Assembly (NCBI RefSeq): GCF_003437535.1
Contig: NZ_QSQT01000015.1
Span: forward strand, 36,870-100,869
Length of the DNA stretch: 64,000 bases
Reading direction: 5' to 3'
Origin: Phocaeicola plebeius
GTDB lineage: Bacteria > Bacteroidota > Bacteroidia > Bacteroidales > Bacteroidaceae
The translations under genes were made by a program, and so were the position numbers. Below, in pieces: positions 35,939 to 45,209 of this stretch; position 1 is the stretch's first letter; each line of letters starts with the position of its first letter. The notes below the pieces were generated by a model. That model ran no database searches and was not told the origin of the DNA. It saw only the letters and a list, made by a program, of their open reading frames with translations.

Positions 35939-36646
35939 TTAATCTTGTCCGTTCAAAAAAGCCTCTGCTTTTACAATGTCCCCCGCATGGTCCACATCCA
36001 AAATCTTTGAGAAAGGATAAGCCTTGAGCCGAAGGCCGTCGGCTACCAGCTGACGCTGAAAATTACGCATGCGCGACATACCCTGCGCCATACATTTCTC
36101 CAATGTCACGATTGAGTTGGGCGACAGGCAATAGATTCCCCCTGAAATGTAACGCGTATCAGGCTGCAAAGTATCATAGAAACCGGTAATATTGCGGTCT
36201 TCGTCCGTACCGATATACAATGGTTTTTCGTCGTCGATGTAATCCGTAACGGCCATCATGCCATCCCCTTCAAAAGCCTTGAAAGCATCAATAAAGCGTG
36301 AAAACTCCTCTTCCCGGAAAATCGTGTCGACCGTAGTCAGACAGAAACGGTCGTCCTTCAGGTAACGGCTCAGTTCGTAAAAACTGTGCATGGAGCTGGG
36401 CGTTGTCTTGACAATAACCCGCAAAGGCACTTCCGATGTTTTTTCCAGCTTGCTCAGGTGTTCCTTTGTCAAAGCCACCTCATTGTTGATAATGACCACC
36501 ACTTCTTCTGCTCCGTTCTTCGCAAAGATGTGAATCAGACGGTCAATCATGGCCATACCGTTCAGTTGCACCAGTGGTTTGGGCAACTGAACTCCTTCTT
36601 GTGCCAGCCGGGAACCTTCCCCTGCTGATATGATTGCAAACTTCAT
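35939..36646 (-). CDS. Sugar/polyol-phosphate nucleotidyltransferase-like protein
   Basis: A 235-residue nucleotidyltransferase of the GT-A/NTP_transferase fold. The N-terminal signature is IISAGEGSRLAQEGVQLPKPLVQLNG; the family pattern is GxGxRL followed by PKPL. A catalytic acidic site follows (CLTTVDTIF). The last part is KILDVDHAGDIVKAEAFL. Enzymes of this type activate a sugar or polyol phosphate as a nucleotide derivative. With a CDP-alcohol phosphotransferase two genes away, CDP activation is the simplest guess. It starts one base after the pdxA stop, so it is translated with it. Base preference cannot be read from the sequence. Confidence 0.85.
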   Translation of the reverse strand: MKFAIISAGEGSRLAQEGVQLPKPLVQLNGMAMIDRLIHIFAKNGAEEVVVIINNEVALTKEHLSKLEKTSEVPLRVIVKTTPSSMHSFYELSRYLKDDRFCLTTVDTIFREEEFSRFIDAFKAFEGDGMMAVTDYIDDEKPLYIGTDEDRNITGFYDTLQPDTRYISGGIYCLSPNSIVTLEKCMAQGMSRMRNFQRQLVADGLRLKAYPFSKILDVDHAGDIVKAEAFLNGQD

Positions 36647-36647
36647 G

Positions 36648-37742
36648 TTATTCCTCTTCTATACTGTCTAATTTCAGTTTATCACTGTCATCTCGTTTCT
36701 CATAATACTGCTTGCGCAACGGACGGGCACTGATTTCTTTTTCCCAGGCACGGTTGCGGAACACATCCATGGCCACGTACACTGCCTGACGGAAAGAATC
36801 TTCCGAAGCAATGCCTTTTCCGGCAATATCGTATGCCGTACCGTGAGCAGGCGAAGTACGTACGATAGGCAGACCGGCAGTGAAGTTCACACCTTCATCC
36901 ATGACCAGTGCCTTGAACGGAGCCAGTCCCTGGTCATGATACATGGCCAGAATACCGTCGAAATGCGTATAATTACCTGAACCCATGAAACCATCGGCAG
37001 GATACGGTCCGAAGCACTGCACACCGCGAGCTATCATCTCTTTCATGGCCGGAATAATCACTTCCTGCTCTTCCGTTCCTAACAGTCCATTGTCTCCCGC
37101 ATGAGGATTCAGTGAGAACACGGCAATACGCGGATTGTCGATGCCGAAATCTTTCTTCAGCGAACGATGGAAAATCTCCATCTTTTCCATAATCAGTTCT
37201 TTGGTCAGTTCACCGGCAATGTCACGCACGGGTACATGGCCAGTCACCAGTGCCACACGGAAATCACCCTTCAGCAGAATCATCAAGGCCTTCTGTCCTT
37301 CACCTACACGCTCTTCAATGTATTCCGTATGTCCCGGGAAATGGAACGCATCCGACTGGATGGTATGCTTGTTGATAGGAGCTGTCACCAGCACATCGAA
37401 CAGGCCTTCCCGGTAATCGGCCAACGCTCTTTCCAGTGCAGCCAGTGCCGCTTTTCCAGCTTCGGGAGTCGGCTTGGTCAGTTCCACCTTCAACTCCTCT
37501 TCTATGCAGTTCACCACGTTCACTCTTCCGTCCTGCACCTCTTCAGCAGAATTTACAATGCTGAAACTGGTCTGTATCTCCATGGTCTTGCGGTGATACG
37601 CAGCAACCTTGGGAGAACCGTACACCACCGGCGTACAAAGTTCCAGCATGGTGGGGTCAGAGAAAGTCTTCAATATCACTTCATAGCCTACCCCGTTTAT
37701 ATCTCCATGAGTGATTCCCACTCTAATTTTACGATTTTCCAT
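36648..37742 (-). CDS. pdxA: 4-hydroxythreonine-4-phosphate dehydrogenase
   Basis: PdxA oxidises 4-phosphohydroxythreonine with NAD in the deoxyxylulose-phosphate-dependent route to pyridoxal 5-phosphate. The 364-residue length is normal. Typical segments are GITHGDINGVGYEVILK, TAPINKHTIQ, the metal-binding FPGHTEYIEERVG, SLNPHAGDNGLLGTEE, and YHDQGLAPFKAL with the zinc-binding His, then TSPAHGTAYDIAGKG. It has two bases between it and the DUF4837 gene and one base before the nucleotidyltransferase gene. PdxA-like enzymes can act on other substrates, but this copy looks like standard PdxA. Confidence 0.95.
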   Translation of the reverse strand: MENRKIRVGITHGDINGVGYEVILKTFSDPTMLELCTPVVYGSPKVAAYHRKTMEIQTSFSIVNSAEEVQDGRVNVVNCIEEELKVELTKPTPEAGKAALAALERALADYREGLFDVLVTAPINKHTIQSDAFHFPGHTEYIEERVGEGQKALMILLKGDFRVALVTGHVPVRDIAGELTKELIMEKMEIFHRSLKKDFGIDNPRIAVFSLNPHAGDNGLLGTEEQEVIIPAMKEMIARGVQCFGPYPADGFMGSGNYTHFDGILAMYHDQGLAPFKALVMDEGVNFTAGLPIVRTSPAHGTAYDIAGKGIASEDSFRQAVYVAMDVFRNRAWEKEISARPLRKQYYEKRDDSDKLKLDSIEEE

Positions 37743-37744
37743 AT

Positions 37745-38809
37745 TTATTGCTTATTCTGTTCAGCTTCTTGTTTGATTTGTTCTTCCGAGATGGAATTAT
37801 CTACCGGAATCTCCGACACTTCTTTTTCTGAAGGAAGCTTCAGTGTATACAACGCCGCATTCAGCTTGCGAATCTGGTCACGTTTCAGCTTGCCCGGGTT
37901 ATAGACAAAACCTTCCACCACGATAACCCGTGCATTGTCACGGTCTACCCGCACATGCGATACGAACGGACCACCCATGGCATCGTTCTTCATTTCCCAC
38001 AATCCGCGGGCCTCGAATGCATAGTCTCCCTTCACGGCAATGTTGCGCGTCTCAACAAACATAGAATCGGCTGTTTCCATGTACATGCCTTCACGCGCAC
38101 CTGGCAGGTTGACTTTCATCACGGAGTCACGTTTATGAATGAAATACTCTTTGGTAAACGTATCGTGGTCGCGGAACGGATAGGCATACATCACAAAGTT
38201 CAAGTCATTCAGGTTGCTCGAAGCCCACAGGAAATTCTCACCTTGCTTGTACGATTCCATTTCCACCGGCATCCAGATGTCGCAATCAAACATGCTCTGT
38301 ACCTTGGCCGAAAGTGTTTCATTGTGTTTTTTCTCCAGCAACTTCACCTGACGGTTCATTTCGGCACGGGTAAAGAAGTCAATAATCACCTGACCGTTTT
38401 TCGAAACATAGTCTGCAAACTCCTTCTGGTTAGGTGCCTGAATAGTCATAATCATCTGCGGAGACGAATAGGCATCACGCGTATACTTGAATTTGGGCTG
38501 CGTATAGATGTCCTGAATATCTACGATAATGATGTTACGGAACAGACGCACCGAACGGTCAAAAAAGTCAGGCCGCACACGCGAAATACGGAAAGAGCGT
38601 TCAGCCTGAGGCAATCCCGGCACATCCGTGTCCAGCACATGAAACAGTGCACTATCCGGACTCATCCAGCATTTGTCATCGGCCACCACCATCACTTCAT
38701 ACGGGCGTCCGCTTGACACCGGAGTAATGATACTCTTCCCTCCGTTGCGGCAGGAAGCAAGCGACAGCACCGCCAGGGCCATCCCAAGGTAAAATGTCAT
38801 TCGTTTCAT
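37745..38809 (-). CDS. DUF4837-like lipoprotein
   Basis: A 354-residue exported lipoprotein. I set the start at the ATG at 38809 (MKRMTFYLGM), which gives a signal ending in the lipobox VLSLASC; a longer in-frame extension has no such signal and overlaps rlmN. The mature part has SSGRPYEVMVVADDKCW and DVPGLPQAERSFRISRVRP near the start, typical of what I recall as DUF4837. Function is unknown. It lies 13 bases after rlmN and two bases before pdxA, so it is in the same transcript. Confidence 0.8.
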   Translation of the reverse strand: MKRMTFYLGMALAVLSLASCRNGGKSIITPVSSGRPYEVMVVADDKCWMSPDSALFHVLDTDVPGLPQAERSFRISRVRPDFFDRSVRLFRNIIIVDIQDIYTQPKFKYTRDAYSSPQMIMTIQAPNQKEFADYVSKNGQVIIDFFTRAEMNRQVKLLEKKHNETLSAKVQSMFDCDIWMPVEMESYKQGENFLWASSNLNDLNFVMYAYPFRDHDTFTKEYFIHKRDSVMKVNLPGAREGMYMETADSMFVETRNIAVKGDYAFEARGLWEMKNDAMGGPFVSHVRVDRDNARVIVVEGFVYNPGKLKRDQIRKLNAALYTLKLPSEKEVSEIPVDNSISEEQIKQEAEQNKQ

Positions 38810-38822
38810 TATGTTTCTTGTA

Positions 38823-39878
38823 TTAAAAGGTTTCACTTTCTTTCTCTTTTTTCTCTGCCTGCTGCTGGGCGGTAGAAAGCATGCCGCAAGCCGCAAAAAT
38901 ATCTTCTCCGCGTGAAGCGCGAATGGTGGCAAACAAGCCGTGCTGTGTCAGGTAATCACGGAAAGCAATCATCGACTCCATATCCGTTCCTTCCAAATCC
39001 ACGTTCGGGATGGCATGAAAACGAATCAGGTTCATCCGGCAGTCCAGTCCACGGAGCAACTTCACCAGTTCCTTGGCATAAATCAGGCTGTCGTTCACCC
39101 CCTTGAACACAATGTATTCAAAAGACAGACGGCGCTGCTTGCTGAAATCATACCGACGAAGTATCTCTACCATCTCGGTAATGGAGAAAGCCTTCTCTGC
39201 CGGCATCAGTTCCCTGCGCTGGGAAGGGAAAGGAGAATGCAGACTGATGGCCAGGTGGCAGTCACTTTCTTCCAGGAAACGCTCCAGCCCTTTCCGCAGT
39301 CCTACGGTAGAAACCGTGATACGCTTCGGACTCCATTTGTAGCCATAATCGGCAGTCAGGATTTCCAAGGCACGCAGCACTTCGTCCAGGTTGTCGAACG
39401 GTTCGCCCATGCCCATAAACACCACGTTGGTCAGCGTATCCCGTTCCGGCACAGAATAAATCTGATTCAGAATCTGTGCAGCTGTCAGGCTGGTCGTGTA
39501 TCCCTGCTTTCCGGTCATACAGAATTTACAGTTCATCTTGCATCCCACCTGTGACGACACGCACAAAGTAGCCCGGTCGTCATCGGGAATATATACGGAT
39601 TCTATGTAATCACCTTCGGGCGTACAGAACAAGTATTTCACCGTTCCGTCTACCGAACGCATCTCATGCACCGGTGCACTGGCCCCCACCTCGTAGTTCT
39701 CCATCAGCCGCTCACGGTTTTTGAGCGAAAGGTTTGTCATCTCTTCAATGGAGCTTACTTTCTTGTCGTACAGCCACGATGCAATCTGCCCGGCAGTAAA
39801 TTTAGGCATTCCCAAATCCTGCACAATGGCTTTCAGCTCGCCCAATGTTTTGCCTAATAAAGGAGTTTTTTTCGTCAT
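38823..39878 (-). CDS. rlmN: RlmN, dual-specificity 23S rRNA/tRNA A2503/A37 C2-methyltransferase
   Basis: RlmN is a radical SAM enzyme that methylates C2 of adenosine 2503 in 23S rRNA and of adenosine 37 in some tRNAs. From the ATG at 39878 (MTKKTPLLG) it has 351 residues, the usual size. The radical SAM cluster is CKMNCKFCMTG, with CVSSQVGCKMNC just before. VVFMGMGEPFDN and ISLHSPFPSQRRELMP follow. The second catalytic Cys is in FAACGMLS near the C-terminus. It heads the long minus-strand run. Its promoter at 40065-40072 predicts a leader of about 180 bases that contains the AGTACT array. Confidence 0.96.
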   Translation of the reverse strand: MTKKTPLLGKTLGELKAIVQDLGMPKFTAGQIASWLYDKKVSSIEEMTNLSLKNRERLMENYEVGASAPVHEMRSVDGTVKYLFCTPEGDYIESVYIPDDDRATLCVSSQVGCKMNCKFCMTGKQGYTTSLTAAQILNQIYSVPERDTLTNVVFMGMGEPFDNLDEVLRALEILTADYGYKWSPKRITVSTVGLRKGLERFLEESDCHLAISLHSPFPSQRRELMPAEKAFSITEMVEILRRYDFSKQRRLSFEYIVFKGVNDSLIYAKELVKLLRGLDCRMNLIRFHAIPNVDLEGTDMESMIAFRDYLTQHGLFATIRASRGEDIFAACGMLSTAQQQAEKKEKESETF

Positions 39879-39943
39879 AGCGCTCTTTACTTCTTTATGC
39901 CACAGGCTTTTACTCACTTCCAGTCCTCCCTTATCAGGACTGG

Positions 39944-40007
39944 AGTACTTCCCCTGAAGTACTGGAGTACTGCCAAGGAAGTACTAGAGTACTTTCGAGG
40001 AAGTACT
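39944..40007. repeat. AGTACT array, six copies in 14-8-14-8-14 spacing
   Basis: AGTACT starts at 39944, 39958, 39966, 39980, 39988 and 40002. The spacing equals that of the array at 16908-16971 base for base, while most intervening bases differ. It lies in the predicted rlmN leader on the minus strand, between rlmN and the glycosyltransferase gene. Confidence 0.92.
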
Positions 40008-40064
40008 GAGACATTCCCGGTTCCTTAAACGAAAGCACTGCGCATATTCCACATATTTAGCGTA

Positions 40065-40072
40065 CAAAGTTA
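40065..40072 (-). promoter_or_regulatory. -7 promoter box for the rlmN run
   Basis: TAACTTTG on the minus strand, about 190 bases before the rlmN ATG, matches TAnnTTTG. It lies 23 bases from the divergent box at 40096-40103. Confidence 0.65.
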
Positions 40073-40095
40073 GGGAAAAAATAAGATATATTGCC

Positions 40096-40103
40096 TATCT
40101 TTG
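40096..40103 (+). promoter_or_regulatory. -7 promoter box for the GT2-DUF4922 operon
   Basis: TATCTTTG, 21 bases before the ATG at 40125, matches TAnnTTTG. Confidence 0.72.
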
Positions 40104-40124
40104 TACGTATAAATGTATTAAATT

Positions 40125-42557
40125 ATGAATAACCAAGTAACTTGCTTCCTTTTATACGGAAGTGATAACCAGCAGAATAAAACCATCAAAGGCCTGACGG
40201 AGAGTTCCCGAACAGACCAGATATTCTTACTAACTGACCATCCGGAGGACAACGACATTCCTACGGAGAAATGCCATTTTCTTCCCTCTTTCTCCTTTCA
40301 GCATACCGAAGGCATCCGACAGATGCTTGCCCTCACCCGCACTCCCTACCTCCTTATTTATACCAAGCCCCACACATTAGATATGGGCTATATGGCACTG
40401 GAGCGCATGTGCGACTATTTAGCCTCACCGGAATCGGGCATGGTTTATGCCGACCATTATCAGGTGACAGAGGGAGTACGAAAGCCTCATCCGGTCATCG
40501 ACTACCAGCCGGGAAGCGTGCGCGATGACTTTGACTTCGGCTCGGTGCTGCTCTTCAAGACGGCGGCCTTGCAGGAAGCGTTCGACACTATCACTCACCA
40601 GCCCGAATACCAGTATTCTGCCTTGTATGCCGTGCGGCTGGCACTTTCACAGAAATACGAACTGACACACATACGTGAGTTCCTTTATACCGAAATTGAA
40701 GAAGACACCCGCCTGTCGGGCGAAAAACAGTTTGATTACGTAGACCCGCGCAACCGGAGCGTACAACTGGAACGGGAAACGGCATTTACTTATTACCTGA
40801 AAAATATTCATGCCTTCCTGCCCCCGGTGGAGCGCGAAATCGATTTGTCGGAAGGCGAGTTTGCATACGAAGCTTCGGTCATCATCCCCGTGCGCAACCG
40901 TATCCGTACCATTGCCGACGCCATTGAATCGGTACTGAAGCAGGAAACAGACTTCCCGTTCAACCTGATTGTCATCGACAACCATTCTACCGACGGTACC
41001 ACGGAGTGCATTGACCAATACGCCGGAAACGAAAAAGTGATTCATCTCATTCCCGAACGTGACGATTTGGGCATCGGCGGATGCTGGAACCTGGGTGTGC
41101 ATCACCCTCTCTGCGGACGCTTTGCCGTACAGCTCGACAGCGACGACTTGTACAGCAGTCCGTCTACCCTCCAGACCATTGTCGACAAGTTCCGCCGGGA
41201 ACGCTGCGCCATGGTCATCGGCTCTTACCGCATGACCAACTTCCAACTGGAAACATTACCGCCGGGCGTCATCGACCACAAGGAATGGACCGATACCAAC
41301 GGACACAACAACGCCCTCCGCATCAACGGACTGGGTGCCCCACGGGCCTTCTTCACACCGCTGCTGCGGAAAATCCGTGTACCGAACACCAGCTACGGCG
41401 AAGATTATGCCTTAGGACTGGCTTTCTCCCGGGAATACCGTATCGGACGTATCTACGACGTACTTTATTTGTGCCGTCGCTGGGAAGGCAATTCCGACGC
41501 GGCCCTGAGCATCGAGAAGCAGAACCAAAACAACAGCTACAAAGATAGCCTGCGTACCCTGGAAATACGGAAACGCCAGGCCCTGCTCCGTCACCCTCTT
41601 TCATGGGAAGATGCAGCCCCTGCGGCTTCTGCCGAAACCTTCATCCGTCACCAGCTCGACACATGGCCACTGGCCCGCAAAAACTACGAAGCACTGGCGC
41701 ACGTACAGACCCGCACACTTTCACTCGGAACGAACGACATCACCGTGCAGTTCAATCCGGCACGCGCCGTTTCCACCTGTGCCAAAGTAGACAAGGCTTC
41801 CATCGCTGCCCGTCCCTGCTTCCTCTGCCTGAGCCACAAGCCGGAAGAGCAAGAGTCTGTCCGCATCCAGCTGGACGAACCTTTCAGCCTGCGACTGAAT
41901 CCTTACCCCATCCTGCCGGGACACCTCACCATCTCCACGGAAAGTCACCAGTGGCAGACATTGGCCGACAAGACTTCGCGCCGGTTGCCCGAACGCCTGG
42001 TCGACTGGCTGGAGAAGAACTTTGCCAGCGGCTACACCGTATTCTACAACGGAGCCAAATGCGGTGCTTCTGCCCCCGACCACTTCCATTTCCAGGCCGT
42101 ACGCCAGGAAGATGTACCCCTCATCCGCCAATGGGAAAAACTGATGAGCACAGCGGTAGAAAAAGGTTTCGAACCCCTCTCCGACGGCAAATCCTGCATC
42201 GCCTACGACATCGAAGGATACTTCTGTCCGATACGGGCCTTCATTACCCAGGGAGGATTGGCCACTGGTGTACGGCTGATTGACAGCTACCTGCACAGCC
42301 TGCCCCTGCACGAAGGAGAAACCGAGCCACGCTACAACCTCTTTGCCTGGAACAACCCGCGCTACGGATTTGTCACCGTCTACATTCCGCGCACAGCCCA
42401 TCGTCCGCAGTGCTACACTGCCGAAGGCGACGCACAGCTGATAGTCAGTCCCGGCGCCCTCGATATGGCCGGCATCCTTGTGACAGCCCGCGAAGAAGAT
42501 TTTCAAAAACTGGACGCTGACACGCTCCGCCAAATCTACCACGAAGTAACACATTAA
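40125..42557 (+). CDS. Fusion of GT2 glycosyltransferase and DUF4922 (HIT/GalT-like) domain
   Basis: An 810-residue protein. Residues about 245-460 are a GT2/GT-A glycosyltransferase: [33 protein letters not shown], and the DxD-type acceptor region [11 protein letters not shown]. Residues about 500-810 resemble DUF4922, a HIT/GalT-like domain: [34 protein letters not shown] and [17 protein letters not shown], the last with an HxHxQ active-site motif. The first 240 residues resemble a short second glycosyltransferase-like domain. HIT/GalT enzymes transfer or cleave nucleotide-sugar bonds. The fusion suggests a nucleotide-sugar handled by one chain. It is translated with SpoIID and AmpG-like genes five and twelve bases apart. 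Confidence 0.85.
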   Translation: MNNQVTCFLLYGSDNQQNKTIKGLTESSRTDQIFLLTDHPEDNDIPTEKCHFLPSFSFQHTEGIRQMLALTRTPYLLIYTKPHTLDMGYMALERMCDYLASPESGMVYADHYQVTEGVRKPHPVIDYQPGSVRDDFDFGSVLLFKTAALQEAFDTITHQPEYQYSALYAVRLALSQKYELTHIREFLYTEIEEDTRLSGEKQFDYVDPRNRSVQLERETAFTYYLKNIHAFLPPVEREIDLSEGEFAYEASVIIPVRNRIRTIADAIESVLKQETDFPFNLIVIDNHSTDGTTECIDQYAGNEKVIHLIPERDDLGIGGCWNLGVHHPLCGRFAVQLDSDDLYSSPSTLQTIVDKFRRERCAMVIGSYRMTNFQLETLPPGVIDHKEWTDTNGHNNALRINGLGAPRAFFTPLLRKIRVPNTSYGEDYALGLAFSREYRIGRIYDVLYLCRRWEGNSDAALSIEKQNQNNSYKDSLRTLEIRKRQALLRHPLSWEDAAPAASAETFIRHQLDTWPLARKNYEALAHVQTRTLSLGTNDITVQFNPARAVSTCAKVDKASIAARPCFLCLSHKPEEQESVRIQLDEPFSLRLNPYPILPGHLTISTESHQWQTLADKTSRRLPERLVDWLEKNFASGYTVFYNGAKCGASAPDHFHFQAVRQEDVPLIRQWEKLMSTAVEKGFEPLSDGKSCIAYDIEGYFCPIRAFITQGGLATGVRLIDSYLHSLPLHEGETEPRYNLFAWNNPRYGFVTVYIPRTAHRPQCYTAEGDAQLIVSPGALDMAGILVTAREEDFQKLDADTLRQIYHEVTH

Positions 42558-42562
42558 GCATC

Positions 42563-43873
42563 ATGAAAGAACCTGAAATTAACGTGGGCATCGTCAATGC
42601 CCTTGAAATAGCCTTTACACTCAATGCCAAATTTCTGGCCAAAGGAGAAACCGTATCGGGCAAGCAACGTGTATCCTTCGACGAAGGAGGAATTTCCTGG
42701 AACGGCAACGTGTACCGGGAACTGACCTTCACCCCGTTGGAAGACGATGCCTCCTTCTCACTCGAAGACGTAACCATCGGTATCAATTTCCACTGGGAAC
42801 GCCAGGAAACACAAACCTTCCTCGGCACCCTGCGTCTGGTGGTAGACGAAGGAAAGATTACCGCCATCAACCAGGTGCCGGCAGAAGACTACCTCACCAG
42901 CGTCATCTCGTCCGAGATGAACGCCACCTCTTCCCTGGAGTTCCTGAAAGCTCATGCCGTCATCTCACGAAGCTGGCTTTTAGCACAGATTGAAAAGCGG
43001 AAGGCCCTCAGCAAACAGGGCAGCAACTTCTTTCCCTTCCTCAAGACTGAAACAGAATACATCCGCTGGTACGACCGCGAAGACCATACCATCTTCGACG
43101 TATGCGCCGACGACCATTGCCAGCGCTATCAGGGCATTACCCGTGCCTCCAACCAGAGTGTGGTGGAAGCCGTAAAAGAAACACGCGGCCAGGTACTCAT
43201 GCACAAGCATGCCATCTGCGACGCCCGTTTCTCGAAGTGCTGCGGCGGAGTGACCGAAGAGTTCAACTACTGCTGGGAAGACAAGCATTATCCTTACCTC
43301 AGTGCCGTGCGCGATTTGAACACGGATGCCCCCCTGCCCGACCTCACCCAAGAGGAAGAAGCCGAACGATGGATACGCCAGCGTCCGGAGTCTTTCTGCC
43401 ACACCACCGATCCGAAAATCCTTTCACAGATACTCAACAACTACGACCAGGAGACACACGATTTCTACCGCTGGAAGGTGAGATACACGCAAACCGAACT
43501 GGCCGAACTGATTGCCACGCATACCAAGAGCGATTACGGAGAGATACTCGACCTTATCCCCGTAGAGCGTGGAAAATCTGGACGTATCAGCCGGCTGAAA
43601 ATTGTAGGAACCCTGAAAACAATGACCATCGGAAAGGAACTGGAAATACGACGCACCCTCTCACCTACCCACCTGTTCAGCTCGGCATTTGTGGTCGACA
43701 AGGGACCGGAAGTGAACGGAGTGCCCGAATGGTTCGAACTGACCGGTGCCGGATGGGGACACGGTGTGGGACTCTGTCAGATCGGTGCTGCCGTGATGGG
43801 CGAAAAAGGATATTCCTACGACCAAATTCTGCTGCATTACTACCAGGGAGCTGAAATACGTAAGTTATACTAA
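42563..43873 (+). CDS. SpoIID/LytB-domain protein
   Basis: A 436-residue protein. The SpoIID/LytB core is visible as TAINQVPAEDYLTSVISSEMNATSSLEFLKAHAVISRSWLL near 95-135, then SVVEAVKETRGQVL and CDARFSKCCGGVTEEF, and the C-terminal GAGWGHGVGLCQIGAAVMGEKGYSYDQILLHYY. SpoIID enzymes are lytic transglycosylases that cut peptidoglycan strands lacking stem peptides; LytB is an amidase helper. No clear signal peptide is visible at the start, so it may be cytoplasmic or use another route. It lies between the GT2-DUF4922 and AmpG-like genes with spacing below 15 bases, so all three work together on cell-wall fragments. Confidence 0.9.
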   Translation: MKEPEINVGIVNALEIAFTLNAKFLAKGETVSGKQRVSFDEGGISWNGNVYRELTFTPLEDDASFSLEDVTIGINFHWERQETQTFLGTLRLVVDEGKITAINQVPAEDYLTSVISSEMNATSSLEFLKAHAVISRSWLLAQIEKRKALSKQGSNFFPFLKTETEYIRWYDREDHTIFDVCADDHCQRYQGITRASNQSVVEAVKETRGQVLMHKHAICDARFSKCCGGVTEEFNYCWEDKHYPYLSAVRDLNTDAPLPDLTQEEEAERWIRQRPESFCHTTDPKILSQILNNYDQETHDFYRWKVRYTQTELAELIATHTKSDYGEILDLIPVERGKSGRISRLKIVGTLKTMTIGKELEIRRTLSPTHLFSSAFVVDKGPEVNGVPEWFELTGAGWGHGVGLCQIGAAVMGEKGYSYDQILLHYYQGAEIRKLY

Positions 43874-43885
43874 AAACGACCGACT

Positions 43886-45154
43886 ATGCGCACACGCTCT
43901 CCCTGGTACTGGGTACCCTCGCTCTACTTTGCCGAAGGACTTCCCTACGTAGCTGTGATGATTTTATCGCTGGTGATGTACAAACGAATGGGCATCTCGA
44001 ACACGGAGGTGGCCCTCTACACCAGCTGGCTGAACCTGCCCTGGGTCATCAAGCCTCTGTGGAGCCCGTTTGTCGACCTGCTCCGCACCAAGCGGTGGTG
44101 GATTGTCACTACCCAGTTGCTGCTGGGTGCCGGACTGGCCGGCATTGCCTTCACCATCCCCACCAGCCATTTCTTCCAGACCACATTGGCGGTATTCTGG
44201 CTCGTAGCCTTCAGTTCTGCCACCCACGATATCGCCGCCGACGGCTTCTACATGTTAGGCCTTACCCCGCATCAGCAAGCCTTCTTCGTGGGCATCCGCA
44301 GCACGTTCTACCGCTTTGCCACCATCGCCGGACAAGGACTGCTCATTATGCTGGCCGGCTGGCTGGAAGAAATGACCGGACGCACATCGTACGCCTGGAG
44401 CATCACCTTCTTCACGTTAGCAGGCTGCCTGCTGGCTCTGTGGCTCTACCATTCCTTCGTACTGCCCTGTCCTGACCAGGACTGTCCGTCGGTCGCCCGA
44501 CAAGGAGAAGCCCGGAGCATACTGACCGATTTCCTGCTCACCTTCCGTTCCTTCTTCCAGAAAGAACAGGCGCTTACCGCCATTCTGTTCATGCTGCTCT
44601 ACCGCCTGCCCGAGGCACAGTTAGTCAAGATGGGCATTCCCTTCCTGCTCGACCCAGTGGAACAAGGAGGACTCGGCATGACCACGGCACAGATAGGCTT
44701 TGCCCAAGGAACGCTCGGCATTGTCGGTCTCACCTTGGGAGGTATCCTGGGAGGCATTGCCGTAGCACGCCACGGACTGCGCCGCTGGCTCTGGCCGATG
44801 GTATGGGCCATCTCCCTGCCCGATATTGTCTATGTGTACCTGAGTTACGCCCAGCCCGACAACTTAATCATCGTGAACAGCTGCATCTTTGTGGAACAGT
44901 TCGGCTACGGATTCGGATTCACGGCCTACATGCTCTACCTTATTTATTTTGCCAACGGCACACACAAGACCTCGCACTATGCCATCTGTACCGCCTTCAT
45001 GGCCTTGGGCATGATGCTGCCGGGCATGATAGCCGGCTGGATGCAAGAAACCTTAGGCTACCAGCTGTTCTTCATTTGGATTATGGTGTGCACACTGGCC
45101 ACCTTCGGCGTTACCGCCCTGCTGAAAATCGATCCTGAATTCGGAAAGAAATAA
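43886..45154 (+). CDS. AmpG-like MFS permease
   Basis: A 422-residue protein with twelve predicted helices. It starts RSPWYWVPSLYFAEGLPYVAVMILSLVMYKRMGISNTEVALYTSWLNLPWVIKPLWSPFVDLL, which is the AmpG pattern, and continues with ATHDIAADGFYM and GIRSTFYRFATIAGQGLLI. AmpG imports anhydromuropeptides from the periplasm for cell-wall recycling. The neighbour SpoIID/LytB protein supports a muropeptide role. Its precise ligand is unknown. A hairpin after the stop doubles as the end of the lysR coding sequence. Confidence 0.88.
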   Translation: MRTRSPWYWVPSLYFAEGLPYVAVMILSLVMYKRMGISNTEVALYTSWLNLPWVIKPLWSPFVDLLRTKRWWIVTTQLLLGAGLAGIAFTIPTSHFFQTTLAVFWLVAFSSATHDIAADGFYMLGLTPHQQAFFVGIRSTFYRFATIAGQGLLIMLAGWLEEMTGRTSYAWSITFFTLAGCLLALWLYHSFVLPCPDQDCPSVARQGEARSILTDFLLTFRSFFQKEQALTAILFMLLYRLPEAQLVKMGIPFLLDPVEQGGLGMTTAQIGFAQGTLGIVGLTLGGILGGIAVARHGLRRWLWPMVWAISLPDIVYVYLSYAQPDNLIIVNSCIFVEQFGYGFGFTAYMLYLIYFANGTHKTSHYAICTAFMALGMMLPGMIAGWMQETLGYQLFFIWIMVCTLATFGVTALLKIDPEFGKK

Positions 45155-45161
45155 AAAGACA

Positions 45162-45209
45162 CGTTTTGTCCGGCCTTTACTTTCCGGAAAGGAAGTGCCG
45201 GACAAAACG
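45162..45209 (+). terminator. Terminator of the GT2-SpoIID-AmpG operon
   Basis: Bases 45162-45174 pair perfectly with 45197-45209 (CGTTTTGTCCGGC arm). The second arm lies inside the last codons of the convergent LysR gene. There is no long T-run after it. Confidence 0.7.

Noticed and set aside
31122..36646. Complete inositol-lipid operon
   Set aside because: No inositol-phosphate synthase gene is present in the window and the substrate-determining residues are not readable, so the narrower claim is not supported.
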